Assembly: GCA_046081125.1 (NCBI GenBank) | Contig: JBJTVH010000107.1 | Span: 1-46,540, forward strand | Direction of reading: 5' to 3' | Length of the DNA: 46,540 bases | Origin: JBEIFW01 sp046081125 | Lineage (GTDB): Bacteria; Actinomycetota; Acidimicrobiia; Acidimicrobiales; Ilumatobacteraceae | Shown: positions 8,300-15,722 of the stretch, piece by piece | Numbering within the stretch: position 1 is the stretch's first letter | Layout: each line of letters starts with the position of its first letter | The notes under the pieces: model-generated | The model's database searches: none | Seen by the model: the letters and a program-made list of their open reading frames with translations, nothing else | Told to the model about the DNA's origin: nothing | Translations under genes and position numbers: made by a program

Positions 8300-8736
8300 A
8301 GCAGTACCGCTTCCGCCTCGCCGGGGTGCTCAAGGTGCGCCGGGTGACGGAGGACACCGCCAAGGGGCGTCTCGCAGAGGCCAACCGTGCCGTCAGCTCG
8401 GCCGAGGGCGACCTCGAGGCGCGCCGGCGCACCTATGAGGCCCTCGAGCCGATGCGCCGCCAGCGCACGGCCCGGCAGTTCCACGAGGAGGTCGAGCTCC
8501 GGCGAGCGGTGGCGCTGTCGGTCATCACCGCCCGCCAGCTCTTCGAAGACGCCCGGGCAACGGCCGAGCTGCGCCGTCGCGATCTCGTGGCGGCCCGTCA
8601 GGACGTCGAGGCGCTCGAGCGGATGGAGGAGCGCGAGCGCGAGGCGCATGCCCTCGAGTTGCGTCGGGACGAGGACCTCCTCGCCGACGACGTGGTGAAT
8701 TCCCGGTTCAAGCGACTCGGCGAGGGCGACACGTGA
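8296..8736 (+). CDS. fliJ: Flagellar export chaperone FliJ
   Basis: FliJ is the coiled-coil stalk protein in the FliI hexamer, comparable to F1 gamma. The 146-residue product is almost entirely predicted coiled coil, rich in Arg, Glu and Ala, and opens with KQYRFRLAGVLKVRRVTEDTA, the typical FliJ N-terminus. It uses a GTG start inside the fliI stop and overlaps the next gene by 4 bases. Assignment rests on the N-terminus, size, helix content and the position directly after fliI. Confidence 0.9.
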   Translation: MKQYRFRLAGVLKVRRVTEDTAKGRLAEANRAVSSAEGDLEARRRTYEALEPMRRQRTARQFHEEVELRRAVALSVITARQLFEDARATAELRRRDLVAARQDVEALERMEEREREAHALELRRDEDLLADDVVNSRFKRLGEGDT

Positions 8737-9761
8737 TCCCGCCCGCCCTTGCGGCGATCCAGGCGCGGATCAGCTCGATCGAAAGTCGGTTCCGGCCGGC
8801 GACGGTGGTGTCGGCGGAGGGCTCGCCGGGCTTCGCCTCGGCCCTCGATGCCGCCGTTTCGCAGCGCGCGGCGGCCTCGTCGGGGACGACGTCGATGCGC
8901 GCCTCGTCGCTCGACACGACGGCCCGGGTCGGGGCTCCGGCCGCCACCCGTTACCCGACCGGGACGGAGATCGTGAACGAGGCGGCCAGTTACCTCGGCA
9001 CGCCGTACATGTTCGGGAGCGCCAATCCGAGCGTCGGCCTCGACTGCTCGGGCCTCGTCAAGGTGGCCTTCGCCAAGTTCGGCATCGACCTGCCCCACTA
9101 CACGGGTTCCCAGATCCAGCTCGGCCGGCCGGTTGCATCGCTCGCCCAGGCCCGTCCCGGCGATCTGGTGTTCTTCGGTTCCGACATCGGGCACATGGGC
9201 ATCTACCTCGGGAACGGCCAGATGCTGCATGCGCCCGAGACCGGCGATGTCGTGCGCATCGCACCGGTCCGCACCGACATCGTCGGGATCCGGCGCCTTA
9301 CCGGCGGCGACGCCGCGGGCCTCCCCCGGCTTCCCGGCGCACCGGTGGTCGGCGGCGCGGGGATCGCCCTGCGCGACGCCGCCGCTGCGCCGTATGTCGG
9401 ACTGTTCACCGATGCGGCCCGCCGCACGGGTGTCTCCGCCGAACTGCTCGCCGCCGTGGCCAAGGTCGAGTCGTCGTTCCGACCTGATGCCGTGTCGCCG
9501 GCCGGTGCCCAGGGCCTCATGCAGATCATGCCCGCTACCGCTCGTGGGCTCGGCGTCGACGATCCCTTCGACCCGGCGCAGGCGGTCGACGGGGCGTCCC
9601 GAATGCTCGCCGGGTTGATCGAGCAGTTCGGGTCGGTACCGCTGGCGCTCGCTGCGTACAACGCCGGACCCAACGCCGTGCTGCGCGCCGGAGGCGTGCC
9701 CTCGGCGGGGGTGCAGCGCTATGTCGACAAGGTGCTCGGCTTCGCCGGGCCCGTGACCTGA
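8733..9761 (+). CDS. NlpC/P60 peptidase-lytic transglycosylase fusion, probable flagellar wall hydrolase
   Basis: The 342-residue protein combines two wall-cutting domains. Residues about 80-190 are NlpC/P60 (YLGTPYMFGSANPS, DCSGLVKVAF with catalytic Cys105, GHMGIYLGNGQMLHAP with His154), predicted to cut stem peptides. Residues about 225-340 are an SLT lytic transglycosylase (VAKVESSF with catalytic Glu246, SPAGAQGLMQIMPATARGLG, LALAAYNAGPNAV), predicted to cut the glycan. The N-terminus has no Sec or Tat signal. A FlgJ-like role, opening the wall for the rod after export by the flagellar system, is inferred from position between fliJ and fliK. GTG start, 4-base overlap with fliJ. Confidence 0.9.
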   Translation: MIPPALAAIQARISSIESRFRPATVVSAEGSPGFASALDAAVSQRAAASSGTTSMRASSLDTTARVGAPAATRYPTGTEIVNEAASYLGTPYMFGSANPSVGLDCSGLVKVAFAKFGIDLPHYTGSQIQLGRPVASLAQARPGDLVFFGSDIGHMGIYLGNGQMLHAPETGDVVRIAPVRTDIVGIRRLTGGDAAGLPRLPGAPVVGGAGIALRDAAAAPYVGLFTDAARRTGVSAELLAAVAKVESSFRPDAVSPAGAQGLMQIMPATARGLGVDDPFDPAQAVDGASRMLAGLIEQFGSVPLALAAYNAGPNAVLRAGGVPSAGVQRYVDKVLGFAGPVT

Positions 9762-9779
9762 AGGATCGAGGAGGAGTTC

Positions 9780-11303
9780 GTGACGCCTTCCGTTGCGCTC
9801 GAGCGCAGCACGACCGTCGATCGACCGACCGAGCCCGCGTCGTCGGCCGCCACCGACGCCGATGTCCCGGCCGACCTGTTCGCCTTGTTGCTGGCGGCGT
9901 TTGCGAGCCCGGCACCGCTCGCGCCGAGCCCGCCGGCCGACGGGGCGCCGGCGCCGGTCGCAGCGACGGCACCCGGGGCGCTCGTCGTCGACCTCCGTAC
10001 CGTCGCCACCCTGACCAGCGTTCCTGGCGGTGTTCCGGGTCCGATCGGTGTGGAGCCTCCGTCGCCGGCCGGGTCGGTCGAGGGGGAGGCGGCGGCTGGC
10101 GCGGAGCTGGTCGTACTCGATCCGCTCGCCCCGGACTCGGCCGACCCTGTTGCGCCCGCCCCCGGTGCGGCTGTCGTCGCCTCGGCTGCGCTCGCCTCGG
10201 CTGCGCTCGTCTCGGTCACCCCCGCCGTGGCATCGGTCGCAGCACCGGCGACCACGGCCCGCACCGCCGATGCGCCATCGGCGGCACCGGCTGCAGCGCC
10301 GGCGGACCTGGCCCTCGAGACGGGAATCCGGGAGCCGATCCCCTCGGTCTCCCAGGCCCCTGCGATCCCCGTACCGTCCGGCCCGGACGCGCCTGCCGTC
10401 GAGTCTGCGGCACCGCCGGTGCCGCAGACCGCCGTTCCAGCGGGGTCCGAGCGCCGGGCCGACGTCGTTCGTGCCGCATCCGGGGATGCCGTGTCCGGGG
10501 ACGCCGCGTCCGGGGATATGGGGGCGTTCGAGCCGAGCCCGGTTCCGTCCGGGGCGCCCACTGCGCCGGGCGCGCCGGGATCGGTGGTCGCCGGGACGAC
10601 GAACGACGTCGGCGATGGCACCGGCAGTGGACCCGGACCGGATGCGAGCGTCCGGACGCGGCTCGCGGTGCCGAGGACGGCAGGTGCCGACGGCGAGGCG
10701 CCGACGGTCGATCCCACCTTGCTCGGCCCTCGTGAGGTCGCGCCCGAGGTCGCGCCCGAGCCGGCCGAGGCGGCCTCCGAGCCGACCAGGGTCCAAACCA
10801 CGCCGGCGCCGACACCGGTGGCGAGCGCTCCCGTCGTGGTCCGCCCAGCGGCCCTGGTGTCGGCCGCCGAGGTGCACCAGGTCGCGCCGACGCCGGCCCC
10901 CGTTCCCGAGCAGTTGGTCGACGTGGTCGCCCCGCTGCGCGACCGTGGCGACGGCTCTTATCGCCTGGCGGTCGACGTCCACCCGGGTGAACTCGGTCGG
11001 GTACGCCTCGACGTGCAGGTCGATGCGGGCACGGTGCACATCAACCTGCGCGCCGATCAGCCGGCCACCGCGCGGCTCCTCGAAGGCAGCCTCGATCAGC
11101 TCCGCCAGGCGCTGGAGTCCTCCGGTGTCGCGACCGGCCAACTCAGCCTGTCCGACGGTGGCCGTCAGCAACCCGGTGGAACCGAACGTGGTCGAGGTTC
11201 CCGCCGCAACGGGAACGATGACGACCCGGTCGGCGTACCGCTGACGACCGCCCCTGCCCATCGTCCCGGCTCCGTCGAGCGTGCGCTCGACGTCCTGCTC
11301 TGA
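9780..11303 (+). CDS. fliK: Flagellar hook-length control protein FliK
   Basis: FliK is a secreted ruler that switches export specificity from hook to filament. The 507-residue protein has a long Ala/Pro/Val-rich low-complexity region (about 20-370) and a C-terminal Flg_hook domain with the pattern LAVDVHPGELGRVRLDVQ, then INLRADQPATARLLEG and LRQALESSGV, which identifies the family. The ruler region contains 15-base tandem repeats (10179-10208 and 10476-10520). The GTG start follows a strong GGAGGAG site. Just before flgD is the usual fliK position. Confidence 0.9.
   Translation: MTPSVALERSTTVDRPTEPASSAATDADVPADLFALLLAAFASPAPLAPSPPADGAPAPVAATAPGALVVDLRTVATLTSVPGGVPGPIGVEPPSPAGSVEGEAAAGAELVVLDPLAPDSADPVAPAPGAAVVASAALASAALVSVTPAVASVAAPATTARTADAPSAAPAAAPADLALETGIREPIPSVSQAPAIPVPSGPDAPAVESAAPPVPQTAVPAGSERRADVVRAASGDAVSGDAASGDMGAFEPSPVPSGAPTAPGAPGSVVAGTTNDVGDGTGSGPGPDASVRTRLAVPRTAGADGEAPTVDPTLLGPREVAPEVAPEPAEAASEPTRVQTTPAPTPVASAPVVVRPAALVSAAEVHQVAPTPAPVPEQLVDVVAPLRDRGDGSYRLAVDVHPGELGRVRLDVQVDAGTVHINLRADQPATARLLEGSLDQLRQALESSGVATGQLSLSDGGRQQPGGTERGRGSRRNGNDDDPVGVPLTTAPAHRPGSVERALDVLL
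10179..10208 (+). repeat. 15-base tandem repeat in fliK (2 perfect copies)
   Basis: GCCTCGGCTGCGCTC occurs twice head-to-tail (10179-10193, 10194-10208), encoding ASAAL twice. The unit is a whole number of codons, so copy changes would lengthen or shorten the ruler region without a frameshift. Confidence 0.85.
10476..10520 (+). repeat. 15-base imperfect tandem repeat in fliK (3 copies)
   Basis: Three 15-base units (10476-10490, 10491-10505, 10506-10520) share a TCCGGGGA core and encode ASGDA, VSGDA and ASGDM. They lie in the low-complexity ruler segment and keep the reading frame. Confidence 0.8.
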
Positions 11304-11313
11304 GAGGAGCGTC

Positions 11314-11802
11314 ATGCCCGATCCCGCCAGCATCACGCCGCCGCCGCCCACGCCGATCGTCGTCGGTGGCCAGCCGGCGTCCACTGCGCCCACAAAGAAG
11401 AACAACGGCGATTTCAACAAAGACGACTTCCTGAAGCTGCTCGTGGCGCAGCTCAAGTTCCAGAACCCGCTCAGCCCGACCGACCCGACGTCGATGATGC
11501 AGCAGTCCGTGCAGTTCTCGATGCTCGAGTCGCTCCAGCAGATCGCTGCGGCCAGCACAAGCGGCGGGACGCGAGATCTGCTTCAGGCGACCACCATGAT
11601 CGGTCGAAAGGTCACGTGGTTCGACGGTTCCACGAACGTCAGCGGCGTCGTCACCGGCGTCAAGTCCGATCCCAACGACACCACCGGTCTGAAGGTCCTC
11701 GTCGGGACGAAGACCATCCCCGTCACGTCGATCCTCGAAGTGTCCGACGTGCCGAAATCCACCCCTGCTTCGTCATCCCTCATCACCGGAAGGAACAACT
11801 GA
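11314..11802 (+). CDS. flgD: Hook-capping (scaffold) protein FlgD
   Basis: FlgD caps the growing hook so that FlgE subunits can assemble. The 162-residue protein has the hallmark FNKDDFLKLLVAQLKFQNPL (about 35-54) and SPTDPTSMMQQSVQFSMLES, then a short C-terminal beta domain (IGRKVTWFDGSTNVSGVVTG). It is shorter than enterobacterial FlgD (about 230) because the C-terminal Ig/tudor part is reduced. A GAGAGGAG site precedes the ATG. The TGA overlaps the flgE ATG by one base. Confidence 0.95.
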   Translation: MPDPASITPPPPTPIVVGGQPASTAPTKKNNGDFNKDDFLKLLVAQLKFQNPLSPTDPTSMMQQSVQFSMLESLQQIAAASTSGGTRDLLQATTMIGRKVTWFDGSTNVSGVVTGVKSDPNDTTGLKVLVGTKTIPVTSILEVSDVPKSTPASSSLITGRNN

Positions 11803-13046
11803 TGCTTCGCTCCATGTTCACGGCGGTCACCGGCCTGCGCTCCCACCAGGTGATGATGGACGTCACCGGCAACAACATCGCAAACGTCAACACGGTGGGC
11901 TTCAAATCGTCGGCGACGGTCTTCCAGGACCTGCTGACCCAGACGATCGCCGGTGCCTCGGCCCTCAATCCCAACGAGGGTGGCATCAACCCGGCGATGG
12001 TCGGTCTCGGCGTGCGCGTCGCCGGCACCTCGCTCAGCATGAGCCAGGGCGCCACGCAGATGACCAACAAGAACACGGACATCTCGATCCAGGGCGACGG
12101 GTTCTTCATCCTGCGGACCGAGAACACGAACATGTACGCCCGTGCCGGCTCGTTCAACTTCGACGCGCTCGGCCGACTCGTCTCGCCCGACGGCGGCATC
12201 CTCCAGGGCTGGATCGCCGATGCCAACGGTCAGATCCTGTTGAACCAGGCGCCCGGTGACCTTCGCATGCCCCTCGGGCAGTCGATCCCGCCGTTGGCCA
12301 CCAGCACCGTGAACCTGCAGGGCAACCTCGACGCCGCCAGCGCCGTGGGATTCCAGGTCACGAGCTCGGTGCAGATCACGGACCGGCAGGGCACCAGCTA
12401 CAACGTGAACATCACCTACACGAAGGCGACCACGCCGAACACCTGGAACGTGACGGCGTCGTCCGTCGTCAACGGGGTCAATACGCCCTTGACGGTCAAC
12501 GGTGGTCCGCTCACGTTCAACCCCAACACGGGCGGTGTCACCAACGGGGCGATCACGATCACGCCGACATTCGGGAACTTCCCCAGCCCGATCACCCTCG
12601 ACACCGGGACGCCCGGACAGCCCGACGCCTGCACCGGCTTCGCCGGAACCTCGACGCTGATCGCCGCCCGCCAGAACGGCTACGGCCTCGGCATCCTGCA
12701 GTCGTTCACGATCGGCGCCGACGGCGTGATGATGGGTGTGTTCTCCAACGGCCGCAACCGTGCCGTCGGCCGCGTGGCGATGGCGGCGTTCACCAACCCG
12801 ACGGGTCTCGAGGTGACCGGCCGCTCGATGTACCGGGAGTCCGCCAACAGCGGCGTGGCCCAGGTGGGTCAGTCGAACTCCGGCGGTCGCGGCATGATCG
12901 CCGCCGGCACGCTCGAGATGTCGAACACCGACCTTGCGCGGGAGTTCACCAACCTGATCCTCGCCCAGCGTGGGTTCCAGGCCAACAGCCGGATGATCAC
13001 CTCGTCGGACGAGATGCTGCAGGACCTGGTAAACCTGAAGCGCTGA
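11802..13046 (+). CDS. flgE: Flagellar hook protein FlgE
   Basis: FlgE polymerises into the hook. The 414-residue protein has the rod/hook N-terminus MLRSMFTAVTGLRSHQ with DVTGNNIANVNTVGFKSS, the beta-rich central part (ISIQGDGFFILRTENTN, FNFDALGRLVSPDGGIL), and the C-terminal helix ending NSRMITSSDEMLQDLVNLKR. The start is fixed by overlap with the flgD stop. No separate flgF or flgG distal-rod gene appears in this window, so FlgE is the only long rod/hook-type protein seen here. A possible hairpin and a new promoter follow. Confidence 0.97.
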   Translation: MLRSMFTAVTGLRSHQVMMDVTGNNIANVNTVGFKSSATVFQDLLTQTIAGASALNPNEGGINPAMVGLGVRVAGTSLSMSQGATQMTNKNTDISIQGDGFFILRTENTNMYARAGSFNFDALGRLVSPDGGILQGWIADANGQILLNQAPGDLRMPLGQSIPPLATSTVNLQGNLDAASAVGFQVTSSVQITDRQGTSYNVNITYTKATTPNTWNVTASSVVNGVNTPLTVNGGPLTFNPNTGGVTNGAITITPTFGNFPSPITLDTGTPGQPDACTGFAGTSTLIAARQNGYGLGILQSFTIGADGVMMGVFSNGRNRAVGRVAMAAFTNPTGLEVTGRSMYRESANSGVAQVGQSNSGGRGMIAAGTLEMSNTDLAREFTNLILAQRGFQANSRMITSSDEMLQDLVNLKR

Positions 13047-13051
13047 CGGAT

Positions 13052-13079
13052 CCGGTGGAGCCGGCCCCGGCGCCGCCGG
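13052..13079 (+). terminator. Candidate hairpin after flgE
   Basis: CCGGTGG (13052-13058) can pair with CCGCCGG (13073-13079) through 7 pairs including one T-G wobble, with a 14-base loop that can fold further. No T-run follows. It sits 5 bases after the flgE stop, at the boundary to the next transcription unit. Confidence 0.35.
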
Positions 13080-13141
13080 GTATGCCGAGGGCCGACTGAT
13101 CGTCAGGGCTCCGTCTGGTCGCTCAACGAGTCGTCAGCACA

Positions 13142-13168
13142 CTCAAGCGGACCCCCGGTCCCGCCGAT
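13142..13168 (+). promoter_or_regulatory. Sigma-28 (FliA)-like promoter of flbD-motA-motB-fliL
   Basis: CTCAAG (13142-13147), 15 bases, GCCGAT (13163-13168), the same elements and spacing as before flgB and fliM. The predicted start of the transcript coincides with a small perfect hairpin (AGCGC-CGA-GCGCT, 13172-13184). The leader to the flbD ATG is about 35 bases. Confidence 0.75.
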
Positions 13169-13209
13169 CCCAGCGCCGAGCGCTTGCTCCCCCGGCAAGG
13201 ACATCCGAC

Positions 13210-13476
13210 ATGATCCTCCTGACCCGTCTCAACGGACAGCACTTCGCCATCAACCCGGACCACATCGAACGGGTCGACGCAAACCCCGACACGGTGGTCA
13301 CCCTGTTCGAAGGGACGAAGTACGTCGTGACCGAGTCGATCGACGTCGTCATCGAGCGGATCGCGGGCTTCCGGGCCCGGGTGCTCTCCCTGGCCGCCCA
13401 GCCCGATGTCGGCGACGTGCCGACCGGGACCACTGCAACCCGTGGCGAGTTGCGGCTCGTCACCGGAAAGGACTGA
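13210..13476 (+). CDS. flbD: Flagellar FlbD/SwrD-family protein
   Basis: This 88-residue protein begins MILLTRLNGQHFAINPDHIE and continues with DTVVTLFEGTKYVVTES, the pattern of the FlbD (SwrD) family, small proteins encoded beside motAB in Gram-positives and spirochaetes. In Bacillus, SwrD promotes high motor torque, so a stator-related role is plausible here. The core is about 65 residues; the last 25 or so are an extra Thr-rich tail. First gene of the unit, 2 bases before motA. Confidence 0.9.
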   Translation: MILLTRLNGQHFAINPDHIERVDANPDTVVTLFEGTKYVVTESIDVVIERIAGFRARVLSLAAQPDVGDVPTGTTATRGELRLVTGKD

Positions 13477-13478
13477 CG

Positions 13479-14243
13479 GTGGATCCGGGTACCCTTGCCG
13501 GTGTCCTCATCGGCATCATCACCATCATGCTGGGCGTGGTCATGGAGGGCTCCGACCCCGCCGCCATGATCAACATCCCGGCGATCCTCATCGTGATCGG
13601 AGGCACGATCGGCGCCGCCATGGCGACCGGTCTGATGAAGGACTTCACGGCTGCGATGGGTGCCGGCATCAAGGCGATGACCGGGGGGACGAAGGACCCG
13701 ACAGGGTCGATCGCCGTGGTCGTGGACCTTGCTGAGCGGGCCCGGCGTGAGGGTCTGCTGGCCCTCGAGGAGTCCGCCAAGAACCTCGAGGATCCGTTCC
13801 TGCGCAAAGGGATCCAACTCGCGGTCGACGGCACCGATCCCGACGAGTTGCGCGAGATCCTCGAGGCCGAGATCACGGCGAAGAAGCACCACGGCAAAGT
13901 GCTGTCCAAGGTGTGGGCGGACATGGGCGCCTTCGCACCCACGATGGGGATCATCGGCACCGTGTTCGGACTGGTCAACGTGCTCAACAACCTGAGCGAG
14001 CCCGAGAACCTCGGACACATGATCGCTGCCGCCTTCATCGCCACCCTGTGGGGCGTGTTCTCGGCCAACGTGCTGTTCCTCCCGATCGGCAAGCGCACCC
14101 AGCGGCTGAGCGACATCGAGACCCAGCAGATGGAGCTGATGCTCGAGGGCATCCTGTCGGTGCAGGCCGGCGCGAACCCGCGCACGCTCCACCAGAAGCT
14201 GACCTCCCTCGCCGGCGTCCACGACGACGCCAAGGCCGCCTGA
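13479..14243 (+). CDS. motA: Flagellar stator protein MotA
   Basis: MotA forms the ion-conducting stator with MotB in the membrane and pushes on FliG. The 254-residue protein has four predicted membrane segments: two near the N-terminus (LAGVLIGIITIMLGVVMEG, then INIPAILIVIGGTIGAAMAT) and two near 150-200 (TMGIIGTVFGLVNVLNNL, IAAAFIATLWGVFSANVLFL). The large cytoplasmic loop carries the charged region ARREGLLALEESAKN that meets FliG. It has a GTG start; motB follows after 16 bases. Confidence 0.96.
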   Translation: MDPGTLAGVLIGIITIMLGVVMEGSDPAAMINIPAILIVIGGTIGAAMATGLMKDFTAAMGAGIKAMTGGTKDPTGSIAVVVDLAERARREGLLALEESAKNLEDPFLRKGIQLAVDGTDPDELREILEAEITAKKHHGKVLSKVWADMGAFAPTMGIIGTVFGLVNVLNNLSEPENLGHMIAAAFIATLWGVFSANVLFLPIGKRTQRLSDIETQQMELMLEGILSVQAGANPRTLHQKLTSLAGVHDDAKAA

Positions 14244-14259
14244 TCGCGTCGATTCGAGC

Positions 14260-15120
14260 ATGGCCGCCCGGAAGAAGAAACACGAGGAGCACGAGGAGCA
14301 CGAGAACCACGAGCGGTGGCTAGTCACGTACGCCGACATGATCACGCTGCTCATGGTGCTGTTCATCGTGATGTTCTCGATCTCCCAGGTCGACCTGGCC
14401 AAGTACAAGAAGTTCAAGGAAGGCATCCAGGGCGGGGATGCCAGCGCCGTGGTCGACGGCGGATCCGGGATGCTCGACGGAGGCATCGGCGTGTTGCCCG
14501 GCGCAGCCGGGCGAGCGACGACCACGACGACCGCGGCCTCGGCCGGGAAAGCCGGGCCGCGCCCGACGGCGACCGGTCCGACGACCACGGTGAAGTCGGC
14601 GCAGCAGGCCGCCTACGAAGCCGAACGGCGCGCGCTCGGCGCCGCCGAACAGAAGTTGCGCGAAGGGCTGGGCAACACCGCCCTCGGCGGCAACGTGGAG
14701 ATCGCCGTCCAGGAACGGGGCCTGGTCATCACGATCGTCGCCGATCAGGTGCTCTTCGCGTCCGGCTCGGCCACCCTCGAAGGTGCCGGCCGGGAAGTGC
14801 TCACTGCGATCGCCGAAGGCCTCAAGCCACTTCCGAACCCGGTGACGGTCGAGGGCCACACCGATTCGGTGCCGCTGGGGCCCGGGAACCGGTACTCGTC
14901 GAACTGGGAGCTGTCGACGGCGCGTGCGACGAGCGTGCTGCGCACGCTCGTCGAGACCTACGGGGTCAGCGTCCAGCGGATGTCTGCGTCGGGCTACGCC
15001 GATACCCGCCCGATCGCCTCGAACGATTCCCCGGATGGACGATCGAAGAACCGGCGGGTCGAGCTCGTCGTCAGAAACCTCGTCGACGCCCCCCGTGGCG
15101 TTGCCAACCAGAGTCCGTGA
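14260..15120 (+). CDS. motB: Flagellar stator protein MotB
   Basis: MotB anchors the stator to peptidoglycan and holds the ion-binding aspartate. The 286-residue protein has a very charged N-terminus (KKKHEEHEEHENHERW), one membrane segment with the conserved Asp26 in VTYADMITLLMVLF, a Thr/Ala-rich linker (about 85-112), and a C-terminal OmpA-like domain (TVEGHTDSVPL, STARATSVLRTLVE, ASGYADTRPIASNDSPDGRSKNRRVE) that binds the wall. The charged His/Glu repeat replaces the shorter basic tail of enterobacterial MotB. The coupling ion cannot be settled from sequence alone. Confidence 0.96.
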   Translation: MAARKKKHEEHEEHENHERWLVTYADMITLLMVLFIVMFSISQVDLAKYKKFKEGIQGGDASAVVDGGSGMLDGGIGVLPGAAGRATTTTTAASAGKAGPRPTATGPTTTVKSAQQAAYEAERRALGAAEQKLREGLGNTALGGNVEIAVQERGLVITIVADQVLFASGSATLEGAGREVLTAIAEGLKPLPNPVTVEGHTDSVPLGPGNRYSSNWELSTARATSVLRTLVETYGVSVQRMSASGYADTRPIASNDSPDGRSKNRRVELVVRNLVDAPRGVANQSP

Positions 15121-15138
15121 CGGCTGCGGAGGACACCG

Positions 15139-15630
15139 ATGGCGAAGAAGGAAAAGACCGAGAACGCCGAGAAGGGCAAGGGCGGCCTGAAGGAGAAGCT
15201 CCTGCCCGTCGTTCTGCTCCTCGTCGGGATCGTCGTGGGCGCGAAGGTCCTCGGCGGTGGCGCGACGACCATCGTCCAGGCGGCCGAGCCGGTCGCGACG
15301 ACGGTCGCCGGTGCGGCAGCGCCGGTGGTGACCCTCGATCCGATCACGTTGAATCTTTCCGACGGGCACATCCTGAAAGTGGGGCTTGCGTTCAAGCTCA
15401 ACCCGGATCCGGCCAAGGCCGAGGCCAAGGCGGCAGCCAAGGACGATCCGACCAAGGGTCACGCCAAGGCGCTCGATGTGGCCATCCGGATCCTCGGCTC
15501 GGGGACCTATGACGAGCTGATCACCCCCGAGGGCCGGAATCGTGTCCAGAGCGAGCTCGGTACCGCGCTCAAGGAGGACACGGACGGCTCCGTGACGGGC
15601 GTCTACTTCTGGCAGTTCATCGTCCAGTGA
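15139..15630 (+). CDS. fliL: Flagellar basal body-associated protein FliL
   Basis: FliL rings the stator units and stabilises them. The 163-residue protein has a Lys/Glu-rich cytoplasmic N-terminus, one membrane segment at about 21-36 (LLPVVLLLVGIVVGAK), and an outside domain with LDPITLNLSDGHILKVGLAF and YDELITPEGRNRVQSEL, the FliL pattern. It is last in the motility unit and is followed by a hairpin with a T-run and then the fliM promoter. Confidence 0.93.
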   Translation: MAKKEKTENAEKGKGGLKEKLLPVVLLLVGIVVGAKVLGGGATTIVQAAEPVATTVAGAAAPVVTLDPITLNLSDGHILKVGLAFKLNPDPAKAEAKAAAKDDPTKGHAKALDVAIRILGSGTYDELITPEGRNRVQSELGTALKEDTDGSVTGVYFWQFIVQ

Positions 15631-15639
15631 CGCCGGCGT

Positions 15640-15665
15640 CGTCCTGACGATTTCCGGACGTTTTT
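15640..15665 (+). terminator. Rho-independent-type terminator after fliL
   Basis: CGTCC (15640-15644) pairs with GGACG (15656-15660) around an 11-base loop and is followed directly by five Ts. The stem is short, but the T-run is rare in this GC-rich sequence and the position, 10 bases after the fliL stop and just before a new promoter, fits. Confidence 0.5.
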
Positions 15666-15686
15666 GCCCGAATCGGTACTCGGTGG

Positions 15687-15713
15687 CTCAAGATCACGGC
15701 GGAGCGCGCCGAC
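15687..15713 (+). promoter_or_regulatory. Sigma-28 (FliA)-like promoter of the fliM operon, immediately before the start codon
   Basis: CTCAAG (15687-15692), 15 bases, GCCGAC (15708-15713). The fliM ATG is at 15723, only 9 bases after the -10 element, about where transcription should begin. The mRNA would have no or almost no leader. No Shine-Dalgarno-like sequence precedes the ATG. Confidence 0.75.
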
Positions 15714-15722
15714 GGTAAGCCC

